Origin: Pseudomicrostroma phylloplanum
Lineage: Eukaryota; Basidiomycota; Exobasidiomycetes; Microstromatales
Direction of reading: 5' to 3'
Assembly (NCBI GenBank): GCA_039545275.1
Contig: BCHS01000014.1
Span: forward strand, 375,930-439,929
DNA: 64,000 bases
Part shown: piece by piece, positions 52,298 to 63,230 of the stretch
How positions within the stretch are numbered: position 1 is the first letter of the stretch
How the letters are laid out: each line of letters begins with the position of its first letter
The notes under the pieces: generated by a model
Database searches by the model: none
Seen by the model: the letters and a program-made list of their open reading frames with translations, nothing else
What the model was told of the DNA's origin: nothing
Translations under genes and position numbers: made by a program

Positions 52298-52492
52298 CTT
52301 CCACATATTGACATTGCTCAAGGTTATCACGTACGAATAGATAAGATGAGAGGAGGGGACTGATGACGGGTGGACCTTCACTTTGCGCTGGGAGGTGGAA
52401 GGAAGGAAGAGGAGGGGCAGAAGGCCACGAGCAAGCCGTGTATCAGTCAAGGTCCCCTTCCTAATCGTAATCCATCTCGAGCATCCTCGTAC

Positions 52493-54063
52493 TTACACAA
52501 TGACGTGACCTTCCCTCTCTTGCTTGACTGCCTGCAGAGCACAGAGTGCCGCTCCCACCCCACTTCCATCCTTTGCCAATCCAAATACGACCTTTTCACC
52601 AATTTTCTCGCCCAGCATCTCCACCAGTGCCGCCTTCATCCGGTCTTGGAATCCAGGCAGGTACTCCACCACAGATCCGTCCACACCGACCTTGATCTCC
52701 CCCTGGGGTCCCGCTTCCTGCGCCTGATTGGTGTGCTGGATCGTCGCTGCGATGGGCACTGCAGAGAGCCTGGCAGCGCGGAGGGCGACGAGATCGCAGA
52801 CTGTCCGTACGGTCTCGACATCGATGTCGGATACATGCTCCTTCTTGATTCCCATTGTCCCCACGAGTGCCTTGCGCGTAGCCGAGTTAGCGTCGCTGGC
52901 CTCTGTCTTGTCACCCTGAATGGCAGAGATGAGGGCAGTGTCGAAGCCGTACTGTGTGTCCATGGCTGGGGAGCTCCACCCGCTAAAGAGGAGAAGCCGG
53001 TCGATGAGAGAGACCATGATTGCACGAGCAACCTCGCCGAGGTACATTCCCGAGATCATCTTCTCAAAGGCGTGGTGACGGGGACGGATCGAGGTACGGT
53101 CCACGTAGTTGTCCCAGGACGTGATGGTGAGACCTGTACCGCTAGGCCGAGATTGAGCATCATCGTCGAATCCTCCCCATTCGGTGTTGATGAGCATCTT
53201 CTTTGGCCTATTGGCATGCGCTCCCGATCCCTTTTCACCAAAGTGCAACTTCTTCACCTCTTCTACATTGGCGACGTAGGCTCCGTTGGTTCCGGTACCG
53301 TAGATGGCTCCAATGAAGGCTCCTCCGCTGTGGTAGGAATGAGCCAGGAGAGCCCCGACGGTGTCATTGACCAATGCATTCACCTTGACCTTGATGTGCT
53401 TCTTGTCCAAAGCCGTCTGCAGCAACTCCACCACATCCTTTCCAGGTGCGTCAGGACAGTTGAAACCCTTTGTCCACTTGATCAGGGTACCCTTTGCGAT
53501 GGCGGTTTGCTCTACGGGAAAGGAGAAGGTGAAGCCCATGTTGAGGACGTCTTGGTCCGAGGAGGAGCCGTAGTCTGTGAGGAAGACGTCGACGGATTGG
53601 GCAATGTAATCCATCAGATCGCTCACGGGACCTTGCTTCAGAGCGTCGGAGCTATAGAGCAATCGAGGTAAGGTAGCCAATAGGGTGAGCTCTCAAAGAC
53701 TAGTTGGTCTCGCCAGCTGTCTGGCAGTCGTACTCACACCTTGTACTTCTCCTGGGTGATGTCAAAGGTGCCGTCTCCCTTGAGCTTGACCTCACACACC
53801 CTCAAGTTTGTCCCTCCAAGATCCAGAGCGAGATAAGTGCCCGTCTCTGTCCCATCGGGCACACCGGTGACGAAAGCGGGGATCATGGCCATGTCTGCGC
53901 CCTTTTCTGCCAGACCTTGGTCCATGAGCGTGACGAAGCGCTGCACCAGGAGATTGAGAGAGGTAGTGGGGAGAGCGAGGGAGGTGCGGATGGAGGTGAG
54001 GGCTGATTCGAGGGCGTTGGGCCCGCTGCCCGAGGAGGAAGACGAGGAAGGAGTGGGAGCCAT
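52493..54063 (-). CDS. HXK: hexokinase
   Basis: Exons 54063-53738 and 53651-52493 give 494 residues, the usual length. The small domain has the phosphate-1 loop LALDLGGTNLRVCEV (78-92). MGFTFSFPVEQ and GTLIKWTKGFNCPD form the sugar-binding signature, and LVNDTVGALLAHSY carries the catalytic aspartate (D205). IYGTGTNGAYV and LINTEWGGFDD follow, and the adenosine loop is near VGVDGSVVEYLPGFQDRM and KDGSGVGAALCAL. It phosphorylates glucose and other hexoses with ATP in the cytosol, and fungal hexokinase 2-type enzymes also take part in glucose repression. A Ser-rich N-terminus lacks the KKPQ-type nuclear motif of yeast Hxk2. It is divergent from the next gene across 747 bp. Confidence 0.95.
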
Positions 54064-54810
54064 GCTTGCTGCGAGAGGGAAAGATACGCAGATGGACCTT
54101 GGGGAGAGTAGAGAAGCGGCGATGCGACAGACTTGGCGGGGACGGAGAGAGTCGGGTTCTGGCTCTGCCGTATGCCTTGCGAGAGTGAGAGATTAGATAC
54201 GAGTCCAGACGATGTCGATGGTAGACTACGGAGACTACGGAGCAGGATCTGGCGGTGCAAGCAGGCAAGCAAGGAAGCAAGCAATGGGGTCGGGTGAGCT
54301 TCTCCCAAGGTGCGGCTTCTGATTCCCTTGGCTCCGCTCCATCGATCCTCCGCGGGTGCGTGCACAGTGACGCCGAGCGGGACTTGGGTGAAACCACGTG
54401 GCTTTAGCAGTGTGGAGCCAGGCGAGTCCAGCCCAGGGACCTTGCTTGGTTCTCGACGCTTCCCGCAGGCAGTAACATCACACGACCAAGATGAGGAGTA
54501 GACCAGGAGAAGCAAGCAATCAGTGGGCGCAAGGATCCTCTTACAATGGCAATGGCTTCGAATCTGGTCTGATGCTAAAGAGTTGTTAATCAAGAGTGGA
54601 GTCCTTCAGCAACGCTGGAGCGCGGCGGGAGGCGCTTCATCTCTTCTGCCGGGTGGAATCAAGCAAGCCGCTGCCAGGGATCAGAGGGAGTGTGCGATTG
54701 CTCTCTAGACGTTCTCGCGCCGGCACCCGTCTGTGGGAAGCTACTGATCTTCTCTCCACTCCAGCCTTCACTTCTCACCTTACTCTTCTCCCCGAGATGT
54801 AACGCCCACA
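54064..54810. other. divergent promoter region between hexokinase and the disordered protein
   Basis: No gene recognised on either strand. The 5' leaders of both genes are here; small AAGCAAGCAAGC-type repeats lie near 54260-54283. Confidence 0.6.
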
Positions 54811-57800
54811 ATGACCACCTCCCTCCCCCTCACACCCACCAAGCTCGCCGCCATCCCCGAGGCTCCACACAATCTACAAGTCCTCAACTTCATCGCCGCG
54901 CAGGGCCACTTCGTTCACGAAGCCCGGCCTCCCTCCCTCAGCCCAATGAGGAACACCCAAGATCGTCTCTTCGGCCAGGAGCAAGGAAGAGCATCGCTCC
55001 AAGGACGACTGAGGTCAAGGTCAGCATCGATCCCTCTGCCTGCGACACCGCCTAGTCCGTCTGTCTCGAGGATGGCTGAGCAACTCAGCAGCAGCCCAAT
55101 CTTGAAGGAGAGGGCGAACAACCTCCCAGTACCTGAGGCGCCGAGGCTATCTCCTGATGCTCTGGCGGTTGACCCTGATCTCGAATCCGGCGTGGACATA
55201 GACAAGGTCAAGAAGAGGGCAAGAGGTGCTCTGCAGGCCAAGAAGGTACCTCAACGAAAAGCGAGCACGAAGAACGCTAAGCCGGAGCCAGTACTGGAAC
55301 TAGAAGAGACGGCCCAGCGTGAGCATATCAGCATGGATACAAGCCTCCAGCAACCCTTTCTGACTCAGATCTTACCCCCTCCTCCACTCTCGCAGGTCTA
55401 GAGCTACGCAGGACACGGCGCCGCGAGAAAGCCTTGATCGTGCAGGATCGCTCTCGACCAGTCTCGGCACGCCTGCGCAGCGAAGCTCGAGCCAAGGACA
55501 GGCAGAGTAAAGGAAGGAACAAGGAGAACATCGCCGATGATGGCAGAGCTACTGTCAAAGCAGCTACCAAGGAGAACAAGAAGCTCAGAGAAGCCGTACT
55601 GGCAATGGAGGCGTATAAGCCTGTGGGGAGACTAGGCTCGGGTAGGATGACTACAGTGAGTTCGATGAAGCGGCACAATGTCGCGGCAATTTGGGGTCTC
55701 ACTGGTGCCGTACGCTTGCTATTCCTTGCGTATGTGTGTCCCTAGTCGGAAGGTATCGTCAAGCGGGGCCTCTTCTCTAAGGGAGCTGCGTCCGCTCCAG
55801 TCAAGGTCAGCAACAAGTTCACTCGACAGGACAAGAAGGGTAAGACGCCCGGGAAAGGAGGGCAGCTGGCTTTCTGCGAGGCTCGCTTCTTGCAGACGGA
55901 GCGAGAAGGGTCAGAACCTGACACAGACACAGAGGAGAGCGCTACAGAGCCACATGACCAGACTACTACAGGCGAGTTACGGCAGCCGCGAAGTAAGAAG
56001 CACTACAAGTCTGATCAGAGGGCTCAAGCTCGTAAGCGACCATCATCTCAGCTTGATCATGAGTCTGAACATGATGGAGACCAGGCTCTCACCCACGAGT
56101 CTGGCAGTGAGGGCAGTTCCATAGAAGCTTCGCCTGAACACCACTCAAGAGACCGTCAGAAAGGCCGCAATGGCGGAGTCGCCTCAAATGCCAGACCTCA
56201 CTACGGCCGACGACGCAAGAGGACGTTGCTGACTACTGGTCAACCACGCAATCTGTTGACCAGCCCCAATGGCGCAGCGGAGGACTCGTGCTCTTCGGCA
56301 ACGGATGCTCCTGATTCAGATGGTGACTCTGGCTCAAATCAATCCGATCTCTCAGAATATTCGAAGGCACGCAGGAAGAAGGCCAAAGCGCAGCAGAAGC
56401 ACGTTGAGACGATCAGAGCTCGTCAGGCTCGTCAAGCCAAGCTCAACGCGAGTAGGTCAAGAGGAAGAAGGTCTCGAGGAGAAGAAGACGATCACTCTGC
56501 CAACCACGATTCTTCTCGACGCGGAGGCAGAGCAGCCACCTCGAAGCAAGCCGAGACGACCGCAAGAGAGGCTGCAGGATCTCAAGCTGTTCGAGAACTG
56601 CCGACAAGAGACCGATGCAAGACTGCCGTTACAAACGGCTCCGACGACAGCATCTACTTCGATGTACGAGTCAAGGCAAAGCCTGCGACCTCACACAAAC
56701 GCAAGCTGCTTGGGGCGACAGTAGATGAGGAAGCCTTGCGTGCCAGCTTTGAAGTTGAGCCATCACCTAAGGCCCTTGTAACGCACTATCGACCGAACGA
56801 AGCGCACCGTGACCGCACCGAATACCAACATGGACGGAAAGGCGCAGAGCACGCTACAGGCTCTGGCGCACATGATTGCGTGCCTTCAGAGGTGTCACGT
56901 TGGCGTGGCTCCGCCTGGACTTCTCCCAAGGACGACAAAGCATCGTGCTCGAAAGTCTCAGCACTGCAGGCAATTGACACTGAGATAGAGCCAGTAGTGC
57001 CCGCCGCCTATGCCAATGAGGCAGAGTCGCTGTCCTTCGACGATCTCCCCCAGGATCAACCCGATAATAGCCCACGAGCACCCACACCATCGGACTCAGT
57101 ACCAAGCCGCCTCGATCTTGCTGACTTGGCCAATGGCTGGCGATTGCAGCACACCAGGCCTCAGCTCCACTCGGCAGGCACCGCAGACGTACTGCGCCGA
57201 GCCAACACTTTCGCCGGCTGCAGTATCGAGCAGACGGCGCTACTCGGGTCCTCGTCGAGTCCTAGGGCTTCATTGCAGGACATCAGATCTGCTAGTACGC
57301 ATACCCCACGAGTGTTGACCTCTAGCCCTCGACACAATACAGCCCTGCTGTCCTCCACGGGCCTGGATGCTCTGCAACTGACGGATCTCTCTCACACATG
57401 CGAGCAGCCAGAAGAAGAGCATCAGCTGCACGCAGGCGATCAGAGGCATGCAGCATCGGACCGCTCTGCCTCGCAATCTTACCGAGCTAGCGGACCTTGC
57501 ACGGTGGACGAAGAAGTAGAGGAGATCGAGATCGAAGAGGACGCGGGCAGCCTCCGGCCCTTCACTGCCGCTGCCGCCTCTACAATCTATGCTGGTCGAG
57601 CGGCATGGGAAGACATCAAAGAAGCTGTGGACGAGCGGAATCGTTCCTTCTCCTCCGATCGACCACATGAAGAGCGCAACGATGCCGTGTGGGAAGCAAG
57701 CAACGATGATGCGCTGATACTCAATGCTCCAAGAGCTGCGACTCCGCACCGCCGTATGTCCCACCGCCGTCTGAGTCATCTGGGCAGCGACGCTCCTGTA

Positions 57801-58637
57801 CATGATGCGAGCTTGGAAGAAGACATCGCCTTGACTCGTCAGCCATCGCCACTCTGCCTCGATAGACGAGGTGACGAGAAGGCAGGACCTTTCGCCGAGC
57901 ACGGATACAGTGAGGAAGACGTCTTCCACTCTGCGGATGACGAGGGAGCGGGTATTGTGTCTGGCCCTGTTTCGCAGTGGAGCAGGCAGGGGAGTGAAGT
58001 AGTCGAGTGGCTCACGCCACACAGCTCGCAAGCCAGCCAGCCCTGCGTGCTGCAACAGAACCTGCGAAACACAACCTCTGTCCATCTTGAGCCTCATCAG
58101 CGACTACCCTCCGCCACGACGGCGACTCGCTTCATTCCTCGAGCAGCAGTGAGCAGGCTGCAGCTCGAGGAAAGGACCACCTCCACCTCGACGAATAGCA
58201 ACAGCTCTTTTGACGACTTGGACTTCTTGTCCATCCGGCCTGGTCCTGGGAGGGTCGCTGCCATCGCCGACGCCAGCCAAGCTCGTGTACCTCTGCTCTA
58301 CGGCACTCTCGTCGGCACAGAGGCAGGCGCAGCAGAGGTAGCTGGGACACACAGAGTCTCGTCCACTCAGACGAGGACGAGGTACAGTGCTTCTGGCGCT
58401 TCTCAGGTACAGACGGGGACGAGCACACTTGCACGTCCTCACGTACCTCTAGGTACAGCGCAGCAGCAGCAGCAGCAGCGACAGGGCAGTACGAACTTCT
58501 GGACACGACAGCAGGCGCAAGACACTCGTGCGGACATCTCCACCCTCTTTCGTCGTGAGAGCACCGAGCAGCAGCAGGAGATGCACCGGGCTGCTTCTAG
58601 TAGTCTAGATCCGCTTGATATGGATTGGGATGATTGA
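54811..58637 (+). CDS. large, mostly disordered protein of unknown function
   Basis: Exons 54811-55318, 55396-55655 and 55746-58637 join to 1219 residues; both introns have GTGAGC/GTGAGT donors and correct phase. I do not recognise the family. The N-terminus MTTSLPLTPTKLAAIPEAPH and the segment around the second splice (GRMTT, then SEGIVKRGLFSKGAASAPVK and FTRQDKKGKTPGKGG) look constrained. Residues 300-500 are Lys/Arg-rich with acidic patches (KARRKKAKAQQKHVE, a coiled coil), compatible with a nuclear or chromatin protein. The rest is Ser/Gln-rich and ends in an acidic motif (SSSLDPLDMDWDD). KENIADDG near 245 resembles a KEN degron. Function inferred from these hints only: possibly a cell-cycle-regulated nuclear protein. 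Confidence 0.7.
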
Positions 58638-58880
58638 GTGAGCTAGGATGGCTGTGTGAGCTGAGCGAGGCACTTCTGTCTGTACGTCTGTTGTGGCTAT
58701 GAACAAATTTTGAATTGGCTGGGGTCTGCCTGAGTGTGTGAAGAGTGGGATCATCGACTAGACCTACTCGTGCTGGGGGAGTAGCGCCCATACTATGCTC
58801 CTGTCTTCTACGAAGTGAAGTGCTTCTCCTCTACTCCAAACCTCTCCCATCCCATCCTCTCCACTCCCTTCTCTCCCTCT

Positions 58881-59523
58881 CTACTGCAGATAATTCACCA
58901 CGAAAAAGTGCAATATCACACTTGCGAATAAGAAATCGGTAAAGGCCCTCTCTGGTGTGATCTTTGGGAAATCACCCTGGTTGGAAGGCGTGGTCTGGAT
59001 GCGTAGCGAGGCGAGGAGGACGAATTGACCTGCGGTTGAGATGAACCTGCGTGCGTAGCGTAGGGTAGCGTGGGGATGAGGGGAGGTGGGGAGGGAGGTG
59101 AGCTGGTGCGTGCGTGCTAGTCTCAACTCTTGGCCCTAGTCGGCATACTCACGCAGCAATCCAGCTATTGAAAGGAAAGGTAGTCACGAGCAACCCATGG
59201 GCGAATATGATCACTCCTGCCACAATGTAGAAGACGAGAAAGGCGTCGATGAGCTTGTGTCTGGGTGGGGTGGACTCGGCATAGGCCTTGTACAGGGCGG
59301 GGAGGGGGTTGCTGCGATAGGTAGGGAGAGTGAGTAGTCAGTAGCTGTACGAGAGGAGGAGACGGACTGCTGGCTGGCGGGTTACTCACGATGATGCTGC
59401 AGCAGCAGGGGAAGATGCACCTGGGAAGAGCTTGCCGGAGATGGCTGGAGTGGAGGACGACGATGAGGATGACGATGCCTGGCCTGGCTGTGCTTTTGCT
59501 GCGGGGGGTTTGCGTGCAGACAT
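58881..59523 (-). CDS. OST2: oligosaccharyltransferase subunit Ost2/DAD1
   Basis: Exons 59523-59390, 59311-59153 and 59046-58881 give 152 residues. After a Ser/Ala-rich extension of about 45 residues the DAD family core runs to the end: LYKAYAESTPPRHKLIDAFLVF, LLVTTFPFNSWIAAFIST, SLRIQTTPSNQGDFPKITPE and RAFTDFLFASVILHFFVVNYLQ. Three membrane helices are expected. Ost2/DAD1 is an essential small subunit of the ER oligosaccharyltransferase that moves the lipid-linked glycan to Asn-X-Ser/Thr of nascent proteins. The extension is longer than in animals (113 residues total). It is divergent from SUP35, with 469 bp between starts. Confidence 0.95.
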
Positions 59524-59992
59524 GGCGTGCGATGTGAGTGGTAGGAGTGAGTACTGACTGCTGACTGACTGGTAGTGACTTGGGATGCAGTCAGTCATTC
59601 TCAGTAGCACTCCCTCCCTGGCTCTCGGGCCACCGCACACTCCCTCCCTCGCTCGCTCTGGCGGTGGCTGCCAGCCTCCCTGGGTGAGGGAGCGTGATGG
59701 TGCGCGCGCGAGGTCTGCCCGCCGGTCCGCCTGCCTGCCTGTGCGCCTGTGCGCCACTGCCCACTGGCCTCGGCCATTTTCGCCAATCGTCGTCGAAGAT
59801 TTGGAGGCAACGCAGAGGAGCGCTGTCCGTACGCATATCACTTCTACCTACTTCACCATCACACCAAGAGGATCAGGTACAAAAGGGCAGACTGATCACA
59901 TCTACACACCAGCATACATACATCCCGCCATCTCTTCAGCCCCTCGCCCTTTGCCACATTCACTCTCCCTCACACCACCCATCTCTCCGGGC
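59524..59992. other. divergent promoter region OST2/SUP35
   Basis: GC-rich spacer; the SUP35 frame stays open through it upstream of the ATG at 59993 (to 59585, no upstream ATG), which is incidental. No gene seen. Confidence 0.6.
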
Positions 59993-62401
59993 ATGAATCC
60001 CAACGCCCGCAACTTCGCCTTCAACCCCTCTGCCCAAGGCTTCGCTCCTCCTCAACAGGGCCAGCAGGGCCAACAGGGCCAACAAGGTCAACAAGGTCAA
60101 TACCAGCAGGACCCAAACGCCTACTATAATCAGGGCTTCGGCGGTCAGGCTCCCTACTACCAGCAGCAACCCCAGCAACAAGGCGGCGGCGGCGGCTACT
60201 ATGGATCTGGCTATGGCCAACCTCCACAGGCTGGTGCAGGAGCTGGAGTTGGTGGAGGCTACTATGCTGGATTCGGGCAGCCACAACAGCAGCCTGGTCA
60301 GCAGGGAGGAGCTGGTGTCGGCGTAGGTGGAGGATACGGAGGATACCCCCAGCAGCAGCAGCAGCAAAGGGGCATCCCCAGGCCACAGCAGAGCGCTGCC
60401 TCCCCAGCCCCCAAGCCCGCTGGCAGTGGTCTGCCCCCTAGGCCATCGGCCACAAATGCAGACGGTGAAGCTCGCAAGCCCGTATCTCTCTCGCTGGGAG
60501 GAAGCACATCATCGGCATCGTCCTCCGCTCCCCGCAAGCCAGTCAGCATCAGCCTTGGCGGTGGTGGTGGTGGCGCTGCTGCTGCTGCCCCACCAGCCGA
60601 CAAGAAGCCCGTCAGCATCTCCATTGGCGGCTCTTCGACCAAGGCAGCAGGCCCAGCTGCTGCTGCAGCCAAGGGCAGCGCCGAGAGCGAGGTCAAGCCT
60701 ACCCCTCCTGCTGACACTGACAATGCAGAGCCTGCTCCCGCCGCTGCCATTGCCAGCATCAAGGCCGAGGAAGCTGCCCCTGCCGACGTCGCTGCTCCCT
60801 CTGCTGGCGATGTCCCTGCTGCTGCAGCTACTGCCCGGTCTGCTTCTCCCACTCCTAATGCCACCAGCAGCACTTCCTCTACCACCCCAACAAAGACGGG
60901 CGGAAAGAGCGCAAAGCAGTCTGCCAAGGTCGAGGCCAAGGTCGAAAAGTCGCAGACGGACGCCGAGAAGATTCTCGCCGAGGCCAAGCAGGTGACGGAC
61001 GAAGAAACGCTCAAGGACTTGTTTGGTGACAAGGCCGAGGACATGAAGTCCCACCTCAATGTCGTCTTCATTGGCCACGTCGATGCTGGAAAGTCGACCA
61101 TGGGTGGTAATCTGCTGTACCTCACTGGCATGGTGGACAAGCGTACATTGGAGAAGTACGAAAAGGAGGCAAAGGACGCTGGAAGGGAGAGCTGGTATCT
61201 CTCGTGGGCGCTGGACTCGACTCCTCAGGAGAGGGAGAAGGGAAAGACGGTCGAGGTAGGACGAGCATACTTTGAGACCGGCAAGAGGCGGTACACCATT
61301 CTCGACGCCCCAGGCCACAAGACATTCGTGCCCTCTATGATTTCCGGCGCCGCTCAGGCCGATGTGGCCATCCTGGTCATCTCGGCTCGACGAGGAGAAT
61401 TCGAGACTGGATTCGAAAAGGGCGGACAGACAAGAGAGCACGTGATGCTGGTCAAGACGGCCGGTGTGCAGCGTCTGATTGTCGTCATCAACAAGATGGA
61501 CGAGAGTACAGTGAACTGGGAGGAGTCGAGGTACAGCGAGATCACTGGCAAGCTCACCCCCTTCTTGAGGGGATCCGGGTTCAATCCCAAGACGGACGTG
61601 GTCTTCATCCCCGTCTCGGCCTATGCTGGTCAGAACCTGAAGGAGCGCGTGCCCAAGGAAGTATGCAGCTGGTACGACGGTCCTGCCCTCCTCGAGTACC
61701 TGGATGACCTCTCCCTGGGCGACCGCAAGATCAACGACCCGCTCAAGATGCCCATCAGCGAAAAATACGCCGACATGGGCACCGTCGTCGTGGGCAAAGT
61801 CGAGAGCGGTAAGCTGAAGCGTGGAGACTCTCTACTGCTGATGCCCAACCGGACGAGCGTGGAAGTGGTGGGCATCTTCAATGAGCAAGAAGAAGAGGTG
61901 CCCGCGGCTATTTCGGGAGACAATGTCAGGATCAAGATCAAGGGCATCGACTCGGAAGACGTCAATGTGGGCTACGTCCTCACCGACCCTGCCAAGCCGG
62001 TGAATGTGGTCACACAATTCGAGGCCCAGCTCGCCATCCTCGAGCACAGGAATATCATCGCCGCCGGCTACTCGGCAGTGATGCACGTACACACCCTGTC
62101 GGAGGAAATCACCATCCCGGCCTTGCTGCACTACTATGACAAGAAGACGGGCAAGAAGAGCAGGAAGCCACCTCAGTTTGCCCGAAAGGGAATGAAGATC
62201 GTAGCACTCATCGAGACGACGGCGCCCGTGTGCATCGAGCGATTTGCGGACTACCCTCAGCTGGGCAGATTCACCGTGCGAGATGAAGGAAGGACGATTG
62301 GAATTGGCAAAGTGACCAAGCTACTCAAGAAGAGCGCAGTCACCGGTGAGACGGTGGGTTTGGGAGAGGTGGAAGAGGGAGTGGGAGCGATGAAGGTCTA
62401 A
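59993..62401 (+). CDS. SUP35: eukaryotic release factor 3 (eRF3/Sup35), with prion-like N-terminus
   Basis: One exon, 802 residues from ATG 59993 (MNPNARNFAFNPSAQGFAPP). The N domain (1-125) is rich in Gln, Gly and Tyr with repeats of GQQ (21-36) and YYGSGYG-like units, comparable to yeast Sup35 prion repeats. The M region (about 140-355) carries repeated RKPVSISLGG-type blocks and Ala/Lys/Glu sequence. The EF-Tu-like GTPase has G1 GHVDAGKST (361-369), G3 DAPGH, G4 NKMD (about 498) and the two beta-barrel domains ending in VTGETVGLGEVEEG. eRF3-GTP delivers eRF1 to stop codons and promotes polypeptide release. SISIGGSS/SLSLGG motifs may include the poly(A)-binding-protein contact region, which I infer from position. 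Hsp104-dependent prion behaviour is not shown by sequence alone. Confidence 0.95.
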   Translation: MNPNARNFAFNPSAQGFAPPQQGQQGQQGQQGQQGQYQQDPNAYYNQGFGGQAPYYQQQPQQQGGGGGYYGSGYGQPPQAGAGAGVGGGYYAGFGQPQQQPGQQGGAGVGVGGGYGGYPQQQQQQRGIPRPQQSAASPAPKPAGSGLPPRPSATNADGEARKPVSLSLGGSTSSASSSAPRKPVSISLGGGGGGAAAAAPPADKKPVSISIGGSSTKAAGPAAAAAKGSAESEVKPTPPADTDNAEPAPAAAIASIKAEEAAPADVAAPSAGDVPAAAATARSASPTPNATSSTSSTTPTKTGGKSAKQSAKVEAKVEKSQTDAEKILAEAKQVTDEETLKDLFGDKAEDMKSHLNVVFIGHVDAGKSTMGGNLLYLTGMVDKRTLEKYEKEAKDAGRESWYLSWALDSTPQEREKGKTVEVGRAYFETGKRRYTILDAPGHKTFVPSMISGAAQADVAILVISARRGEFETGFEKGGQTREHVMLVKTAGVQRLIVVINKMDESTVNWEESRYSEITGKLTPFLRGSGFNPKTDVVFIPVSAYAGQNLKERVPKEVCSWYDGPALLEYLDDLSLGDRKINDPLKMPISEKYADMGTVVVGKVESGKLKRGDSLLLMPNRTSVEVVGIFNEQEEEVPAAISGDNVRIKIKGIDSEDVNVGYVLTDPAKPVNVVTQFEAQLAILEHRNIIAAGYSAVMHVHTLSEEITIPALLHYYDKKTGKKSRKPPQFARKGMKIVALIETTAPVCIERFADYPQLGRFTVRDEGRTIGIGKVTKLLKKSAVTGETVGLGEVEEGVGAMKV

Positions 62402-63230
62402 GCGGGAGTGCCGTAGACGTCGTGGAATAGATTGCGTATCAGCTCAGCCCATTTCACTGTGCTCGGCCAGTCGGCCTGTCAGGCAGGCGTCCCTGATGTT
62501 CGTCCTGCCTGCCTGTGTGCTGCCTTGCTTGACTGCAATGCAATGCCATGCCCCTTCAACCATGCTACTGTGTCCTTTTAGTTCTGACTGTGTTGCTCCC
62601 TCTAACACAGGCGCTTGACCCGCCAGGACAGCATCACCACCGTGGTGGACTCTCCAAGTCGGTTGATCTTCTATGCGTGTGCGTGTTCCACGCCTGTCAT
62701 TCATTTCCCTGCTGTCTGTCTGTTCCCCCTCTCGCGGCGGCGCGCCCCTCTAGTCTCATTCCGCGCCTGAGGACCCAACACCGCCTCGCGGATGCGCGTG
62801 GGCGTGGGCGTGGGCGTGTGTGTGTGTTGAGGCTCCGCGCGTGTGTGTTGTGCGTGCGTGAGTGTGTGTTTCTCTCTGCGCCCCTATTCCCAAACAACAC
62901 TTTGGCTGTGCGCCCCTTTCCGCTTGCCTCACAGGAGACGCAAAAGGAAGAGGGGACTGACTGACTGACTGACTGACTGACTGATCAATCGACAGAGAGA
63001 CATCCGCTCCCTCCTTCTCGTCGTACCGCATCCTCCTCTCTCTCTCCTCTTCGATGCTCTGCTGCTGCAAGACTGGCACGCACGAGGTTCATCGCAAGTA
63101 AAGACCGTATTTGACAACGAGCCAGGAGGCTCCTCTATACCCCTGCAACCTGCAAGACTCAAGAACAGGCTGTGTGATCGAGTGCAACTAATCTCCGCAT
63201 ACTAGCTCGTCGTCCCATCCAACCGCCACC
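62402..63230. other. intergenic region with GACT and GT-rich repeats
   Basis: SUP35 3' flank, then the leader of the last gene. A GGGCGT/GTGTGT stretch is at about 62798-62828, and a GACT tetramer repeat at 62955-62984. No gene seen. Confidence 0.6.
62955..62984. repeat. GACT tetranucleotide repeat, 7.5 copies
   Basis: Uninterrupted GACT repetition in the 5' flank of the gene starting at 63231. Confidence 0.9.

Larger units (their letters stand above)
49213..52492. other. 3.2-kb gene-poor, degenerate region
   Basis: After the BCP1 promoter (49213 to about 49500) no intact gene is recognisable up to the hexokinase stop. The sequence has degenerate repeats based on CTCAAGCTC (about 49941-50250), interrupted coding-like frames (50166-50475, 50500-50670, 51216-51944) and a 45-bp imperfect repeat near 52176. 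The texture differs from the other spacers and suggests an old mobile element or dead gene. Confidence 0.5.

Noticed and set aside
60298..61441. Long minus-strand open frames across SUP35
   Set aside because: Antisense to a highly conserved GTPase gene; no domain content.
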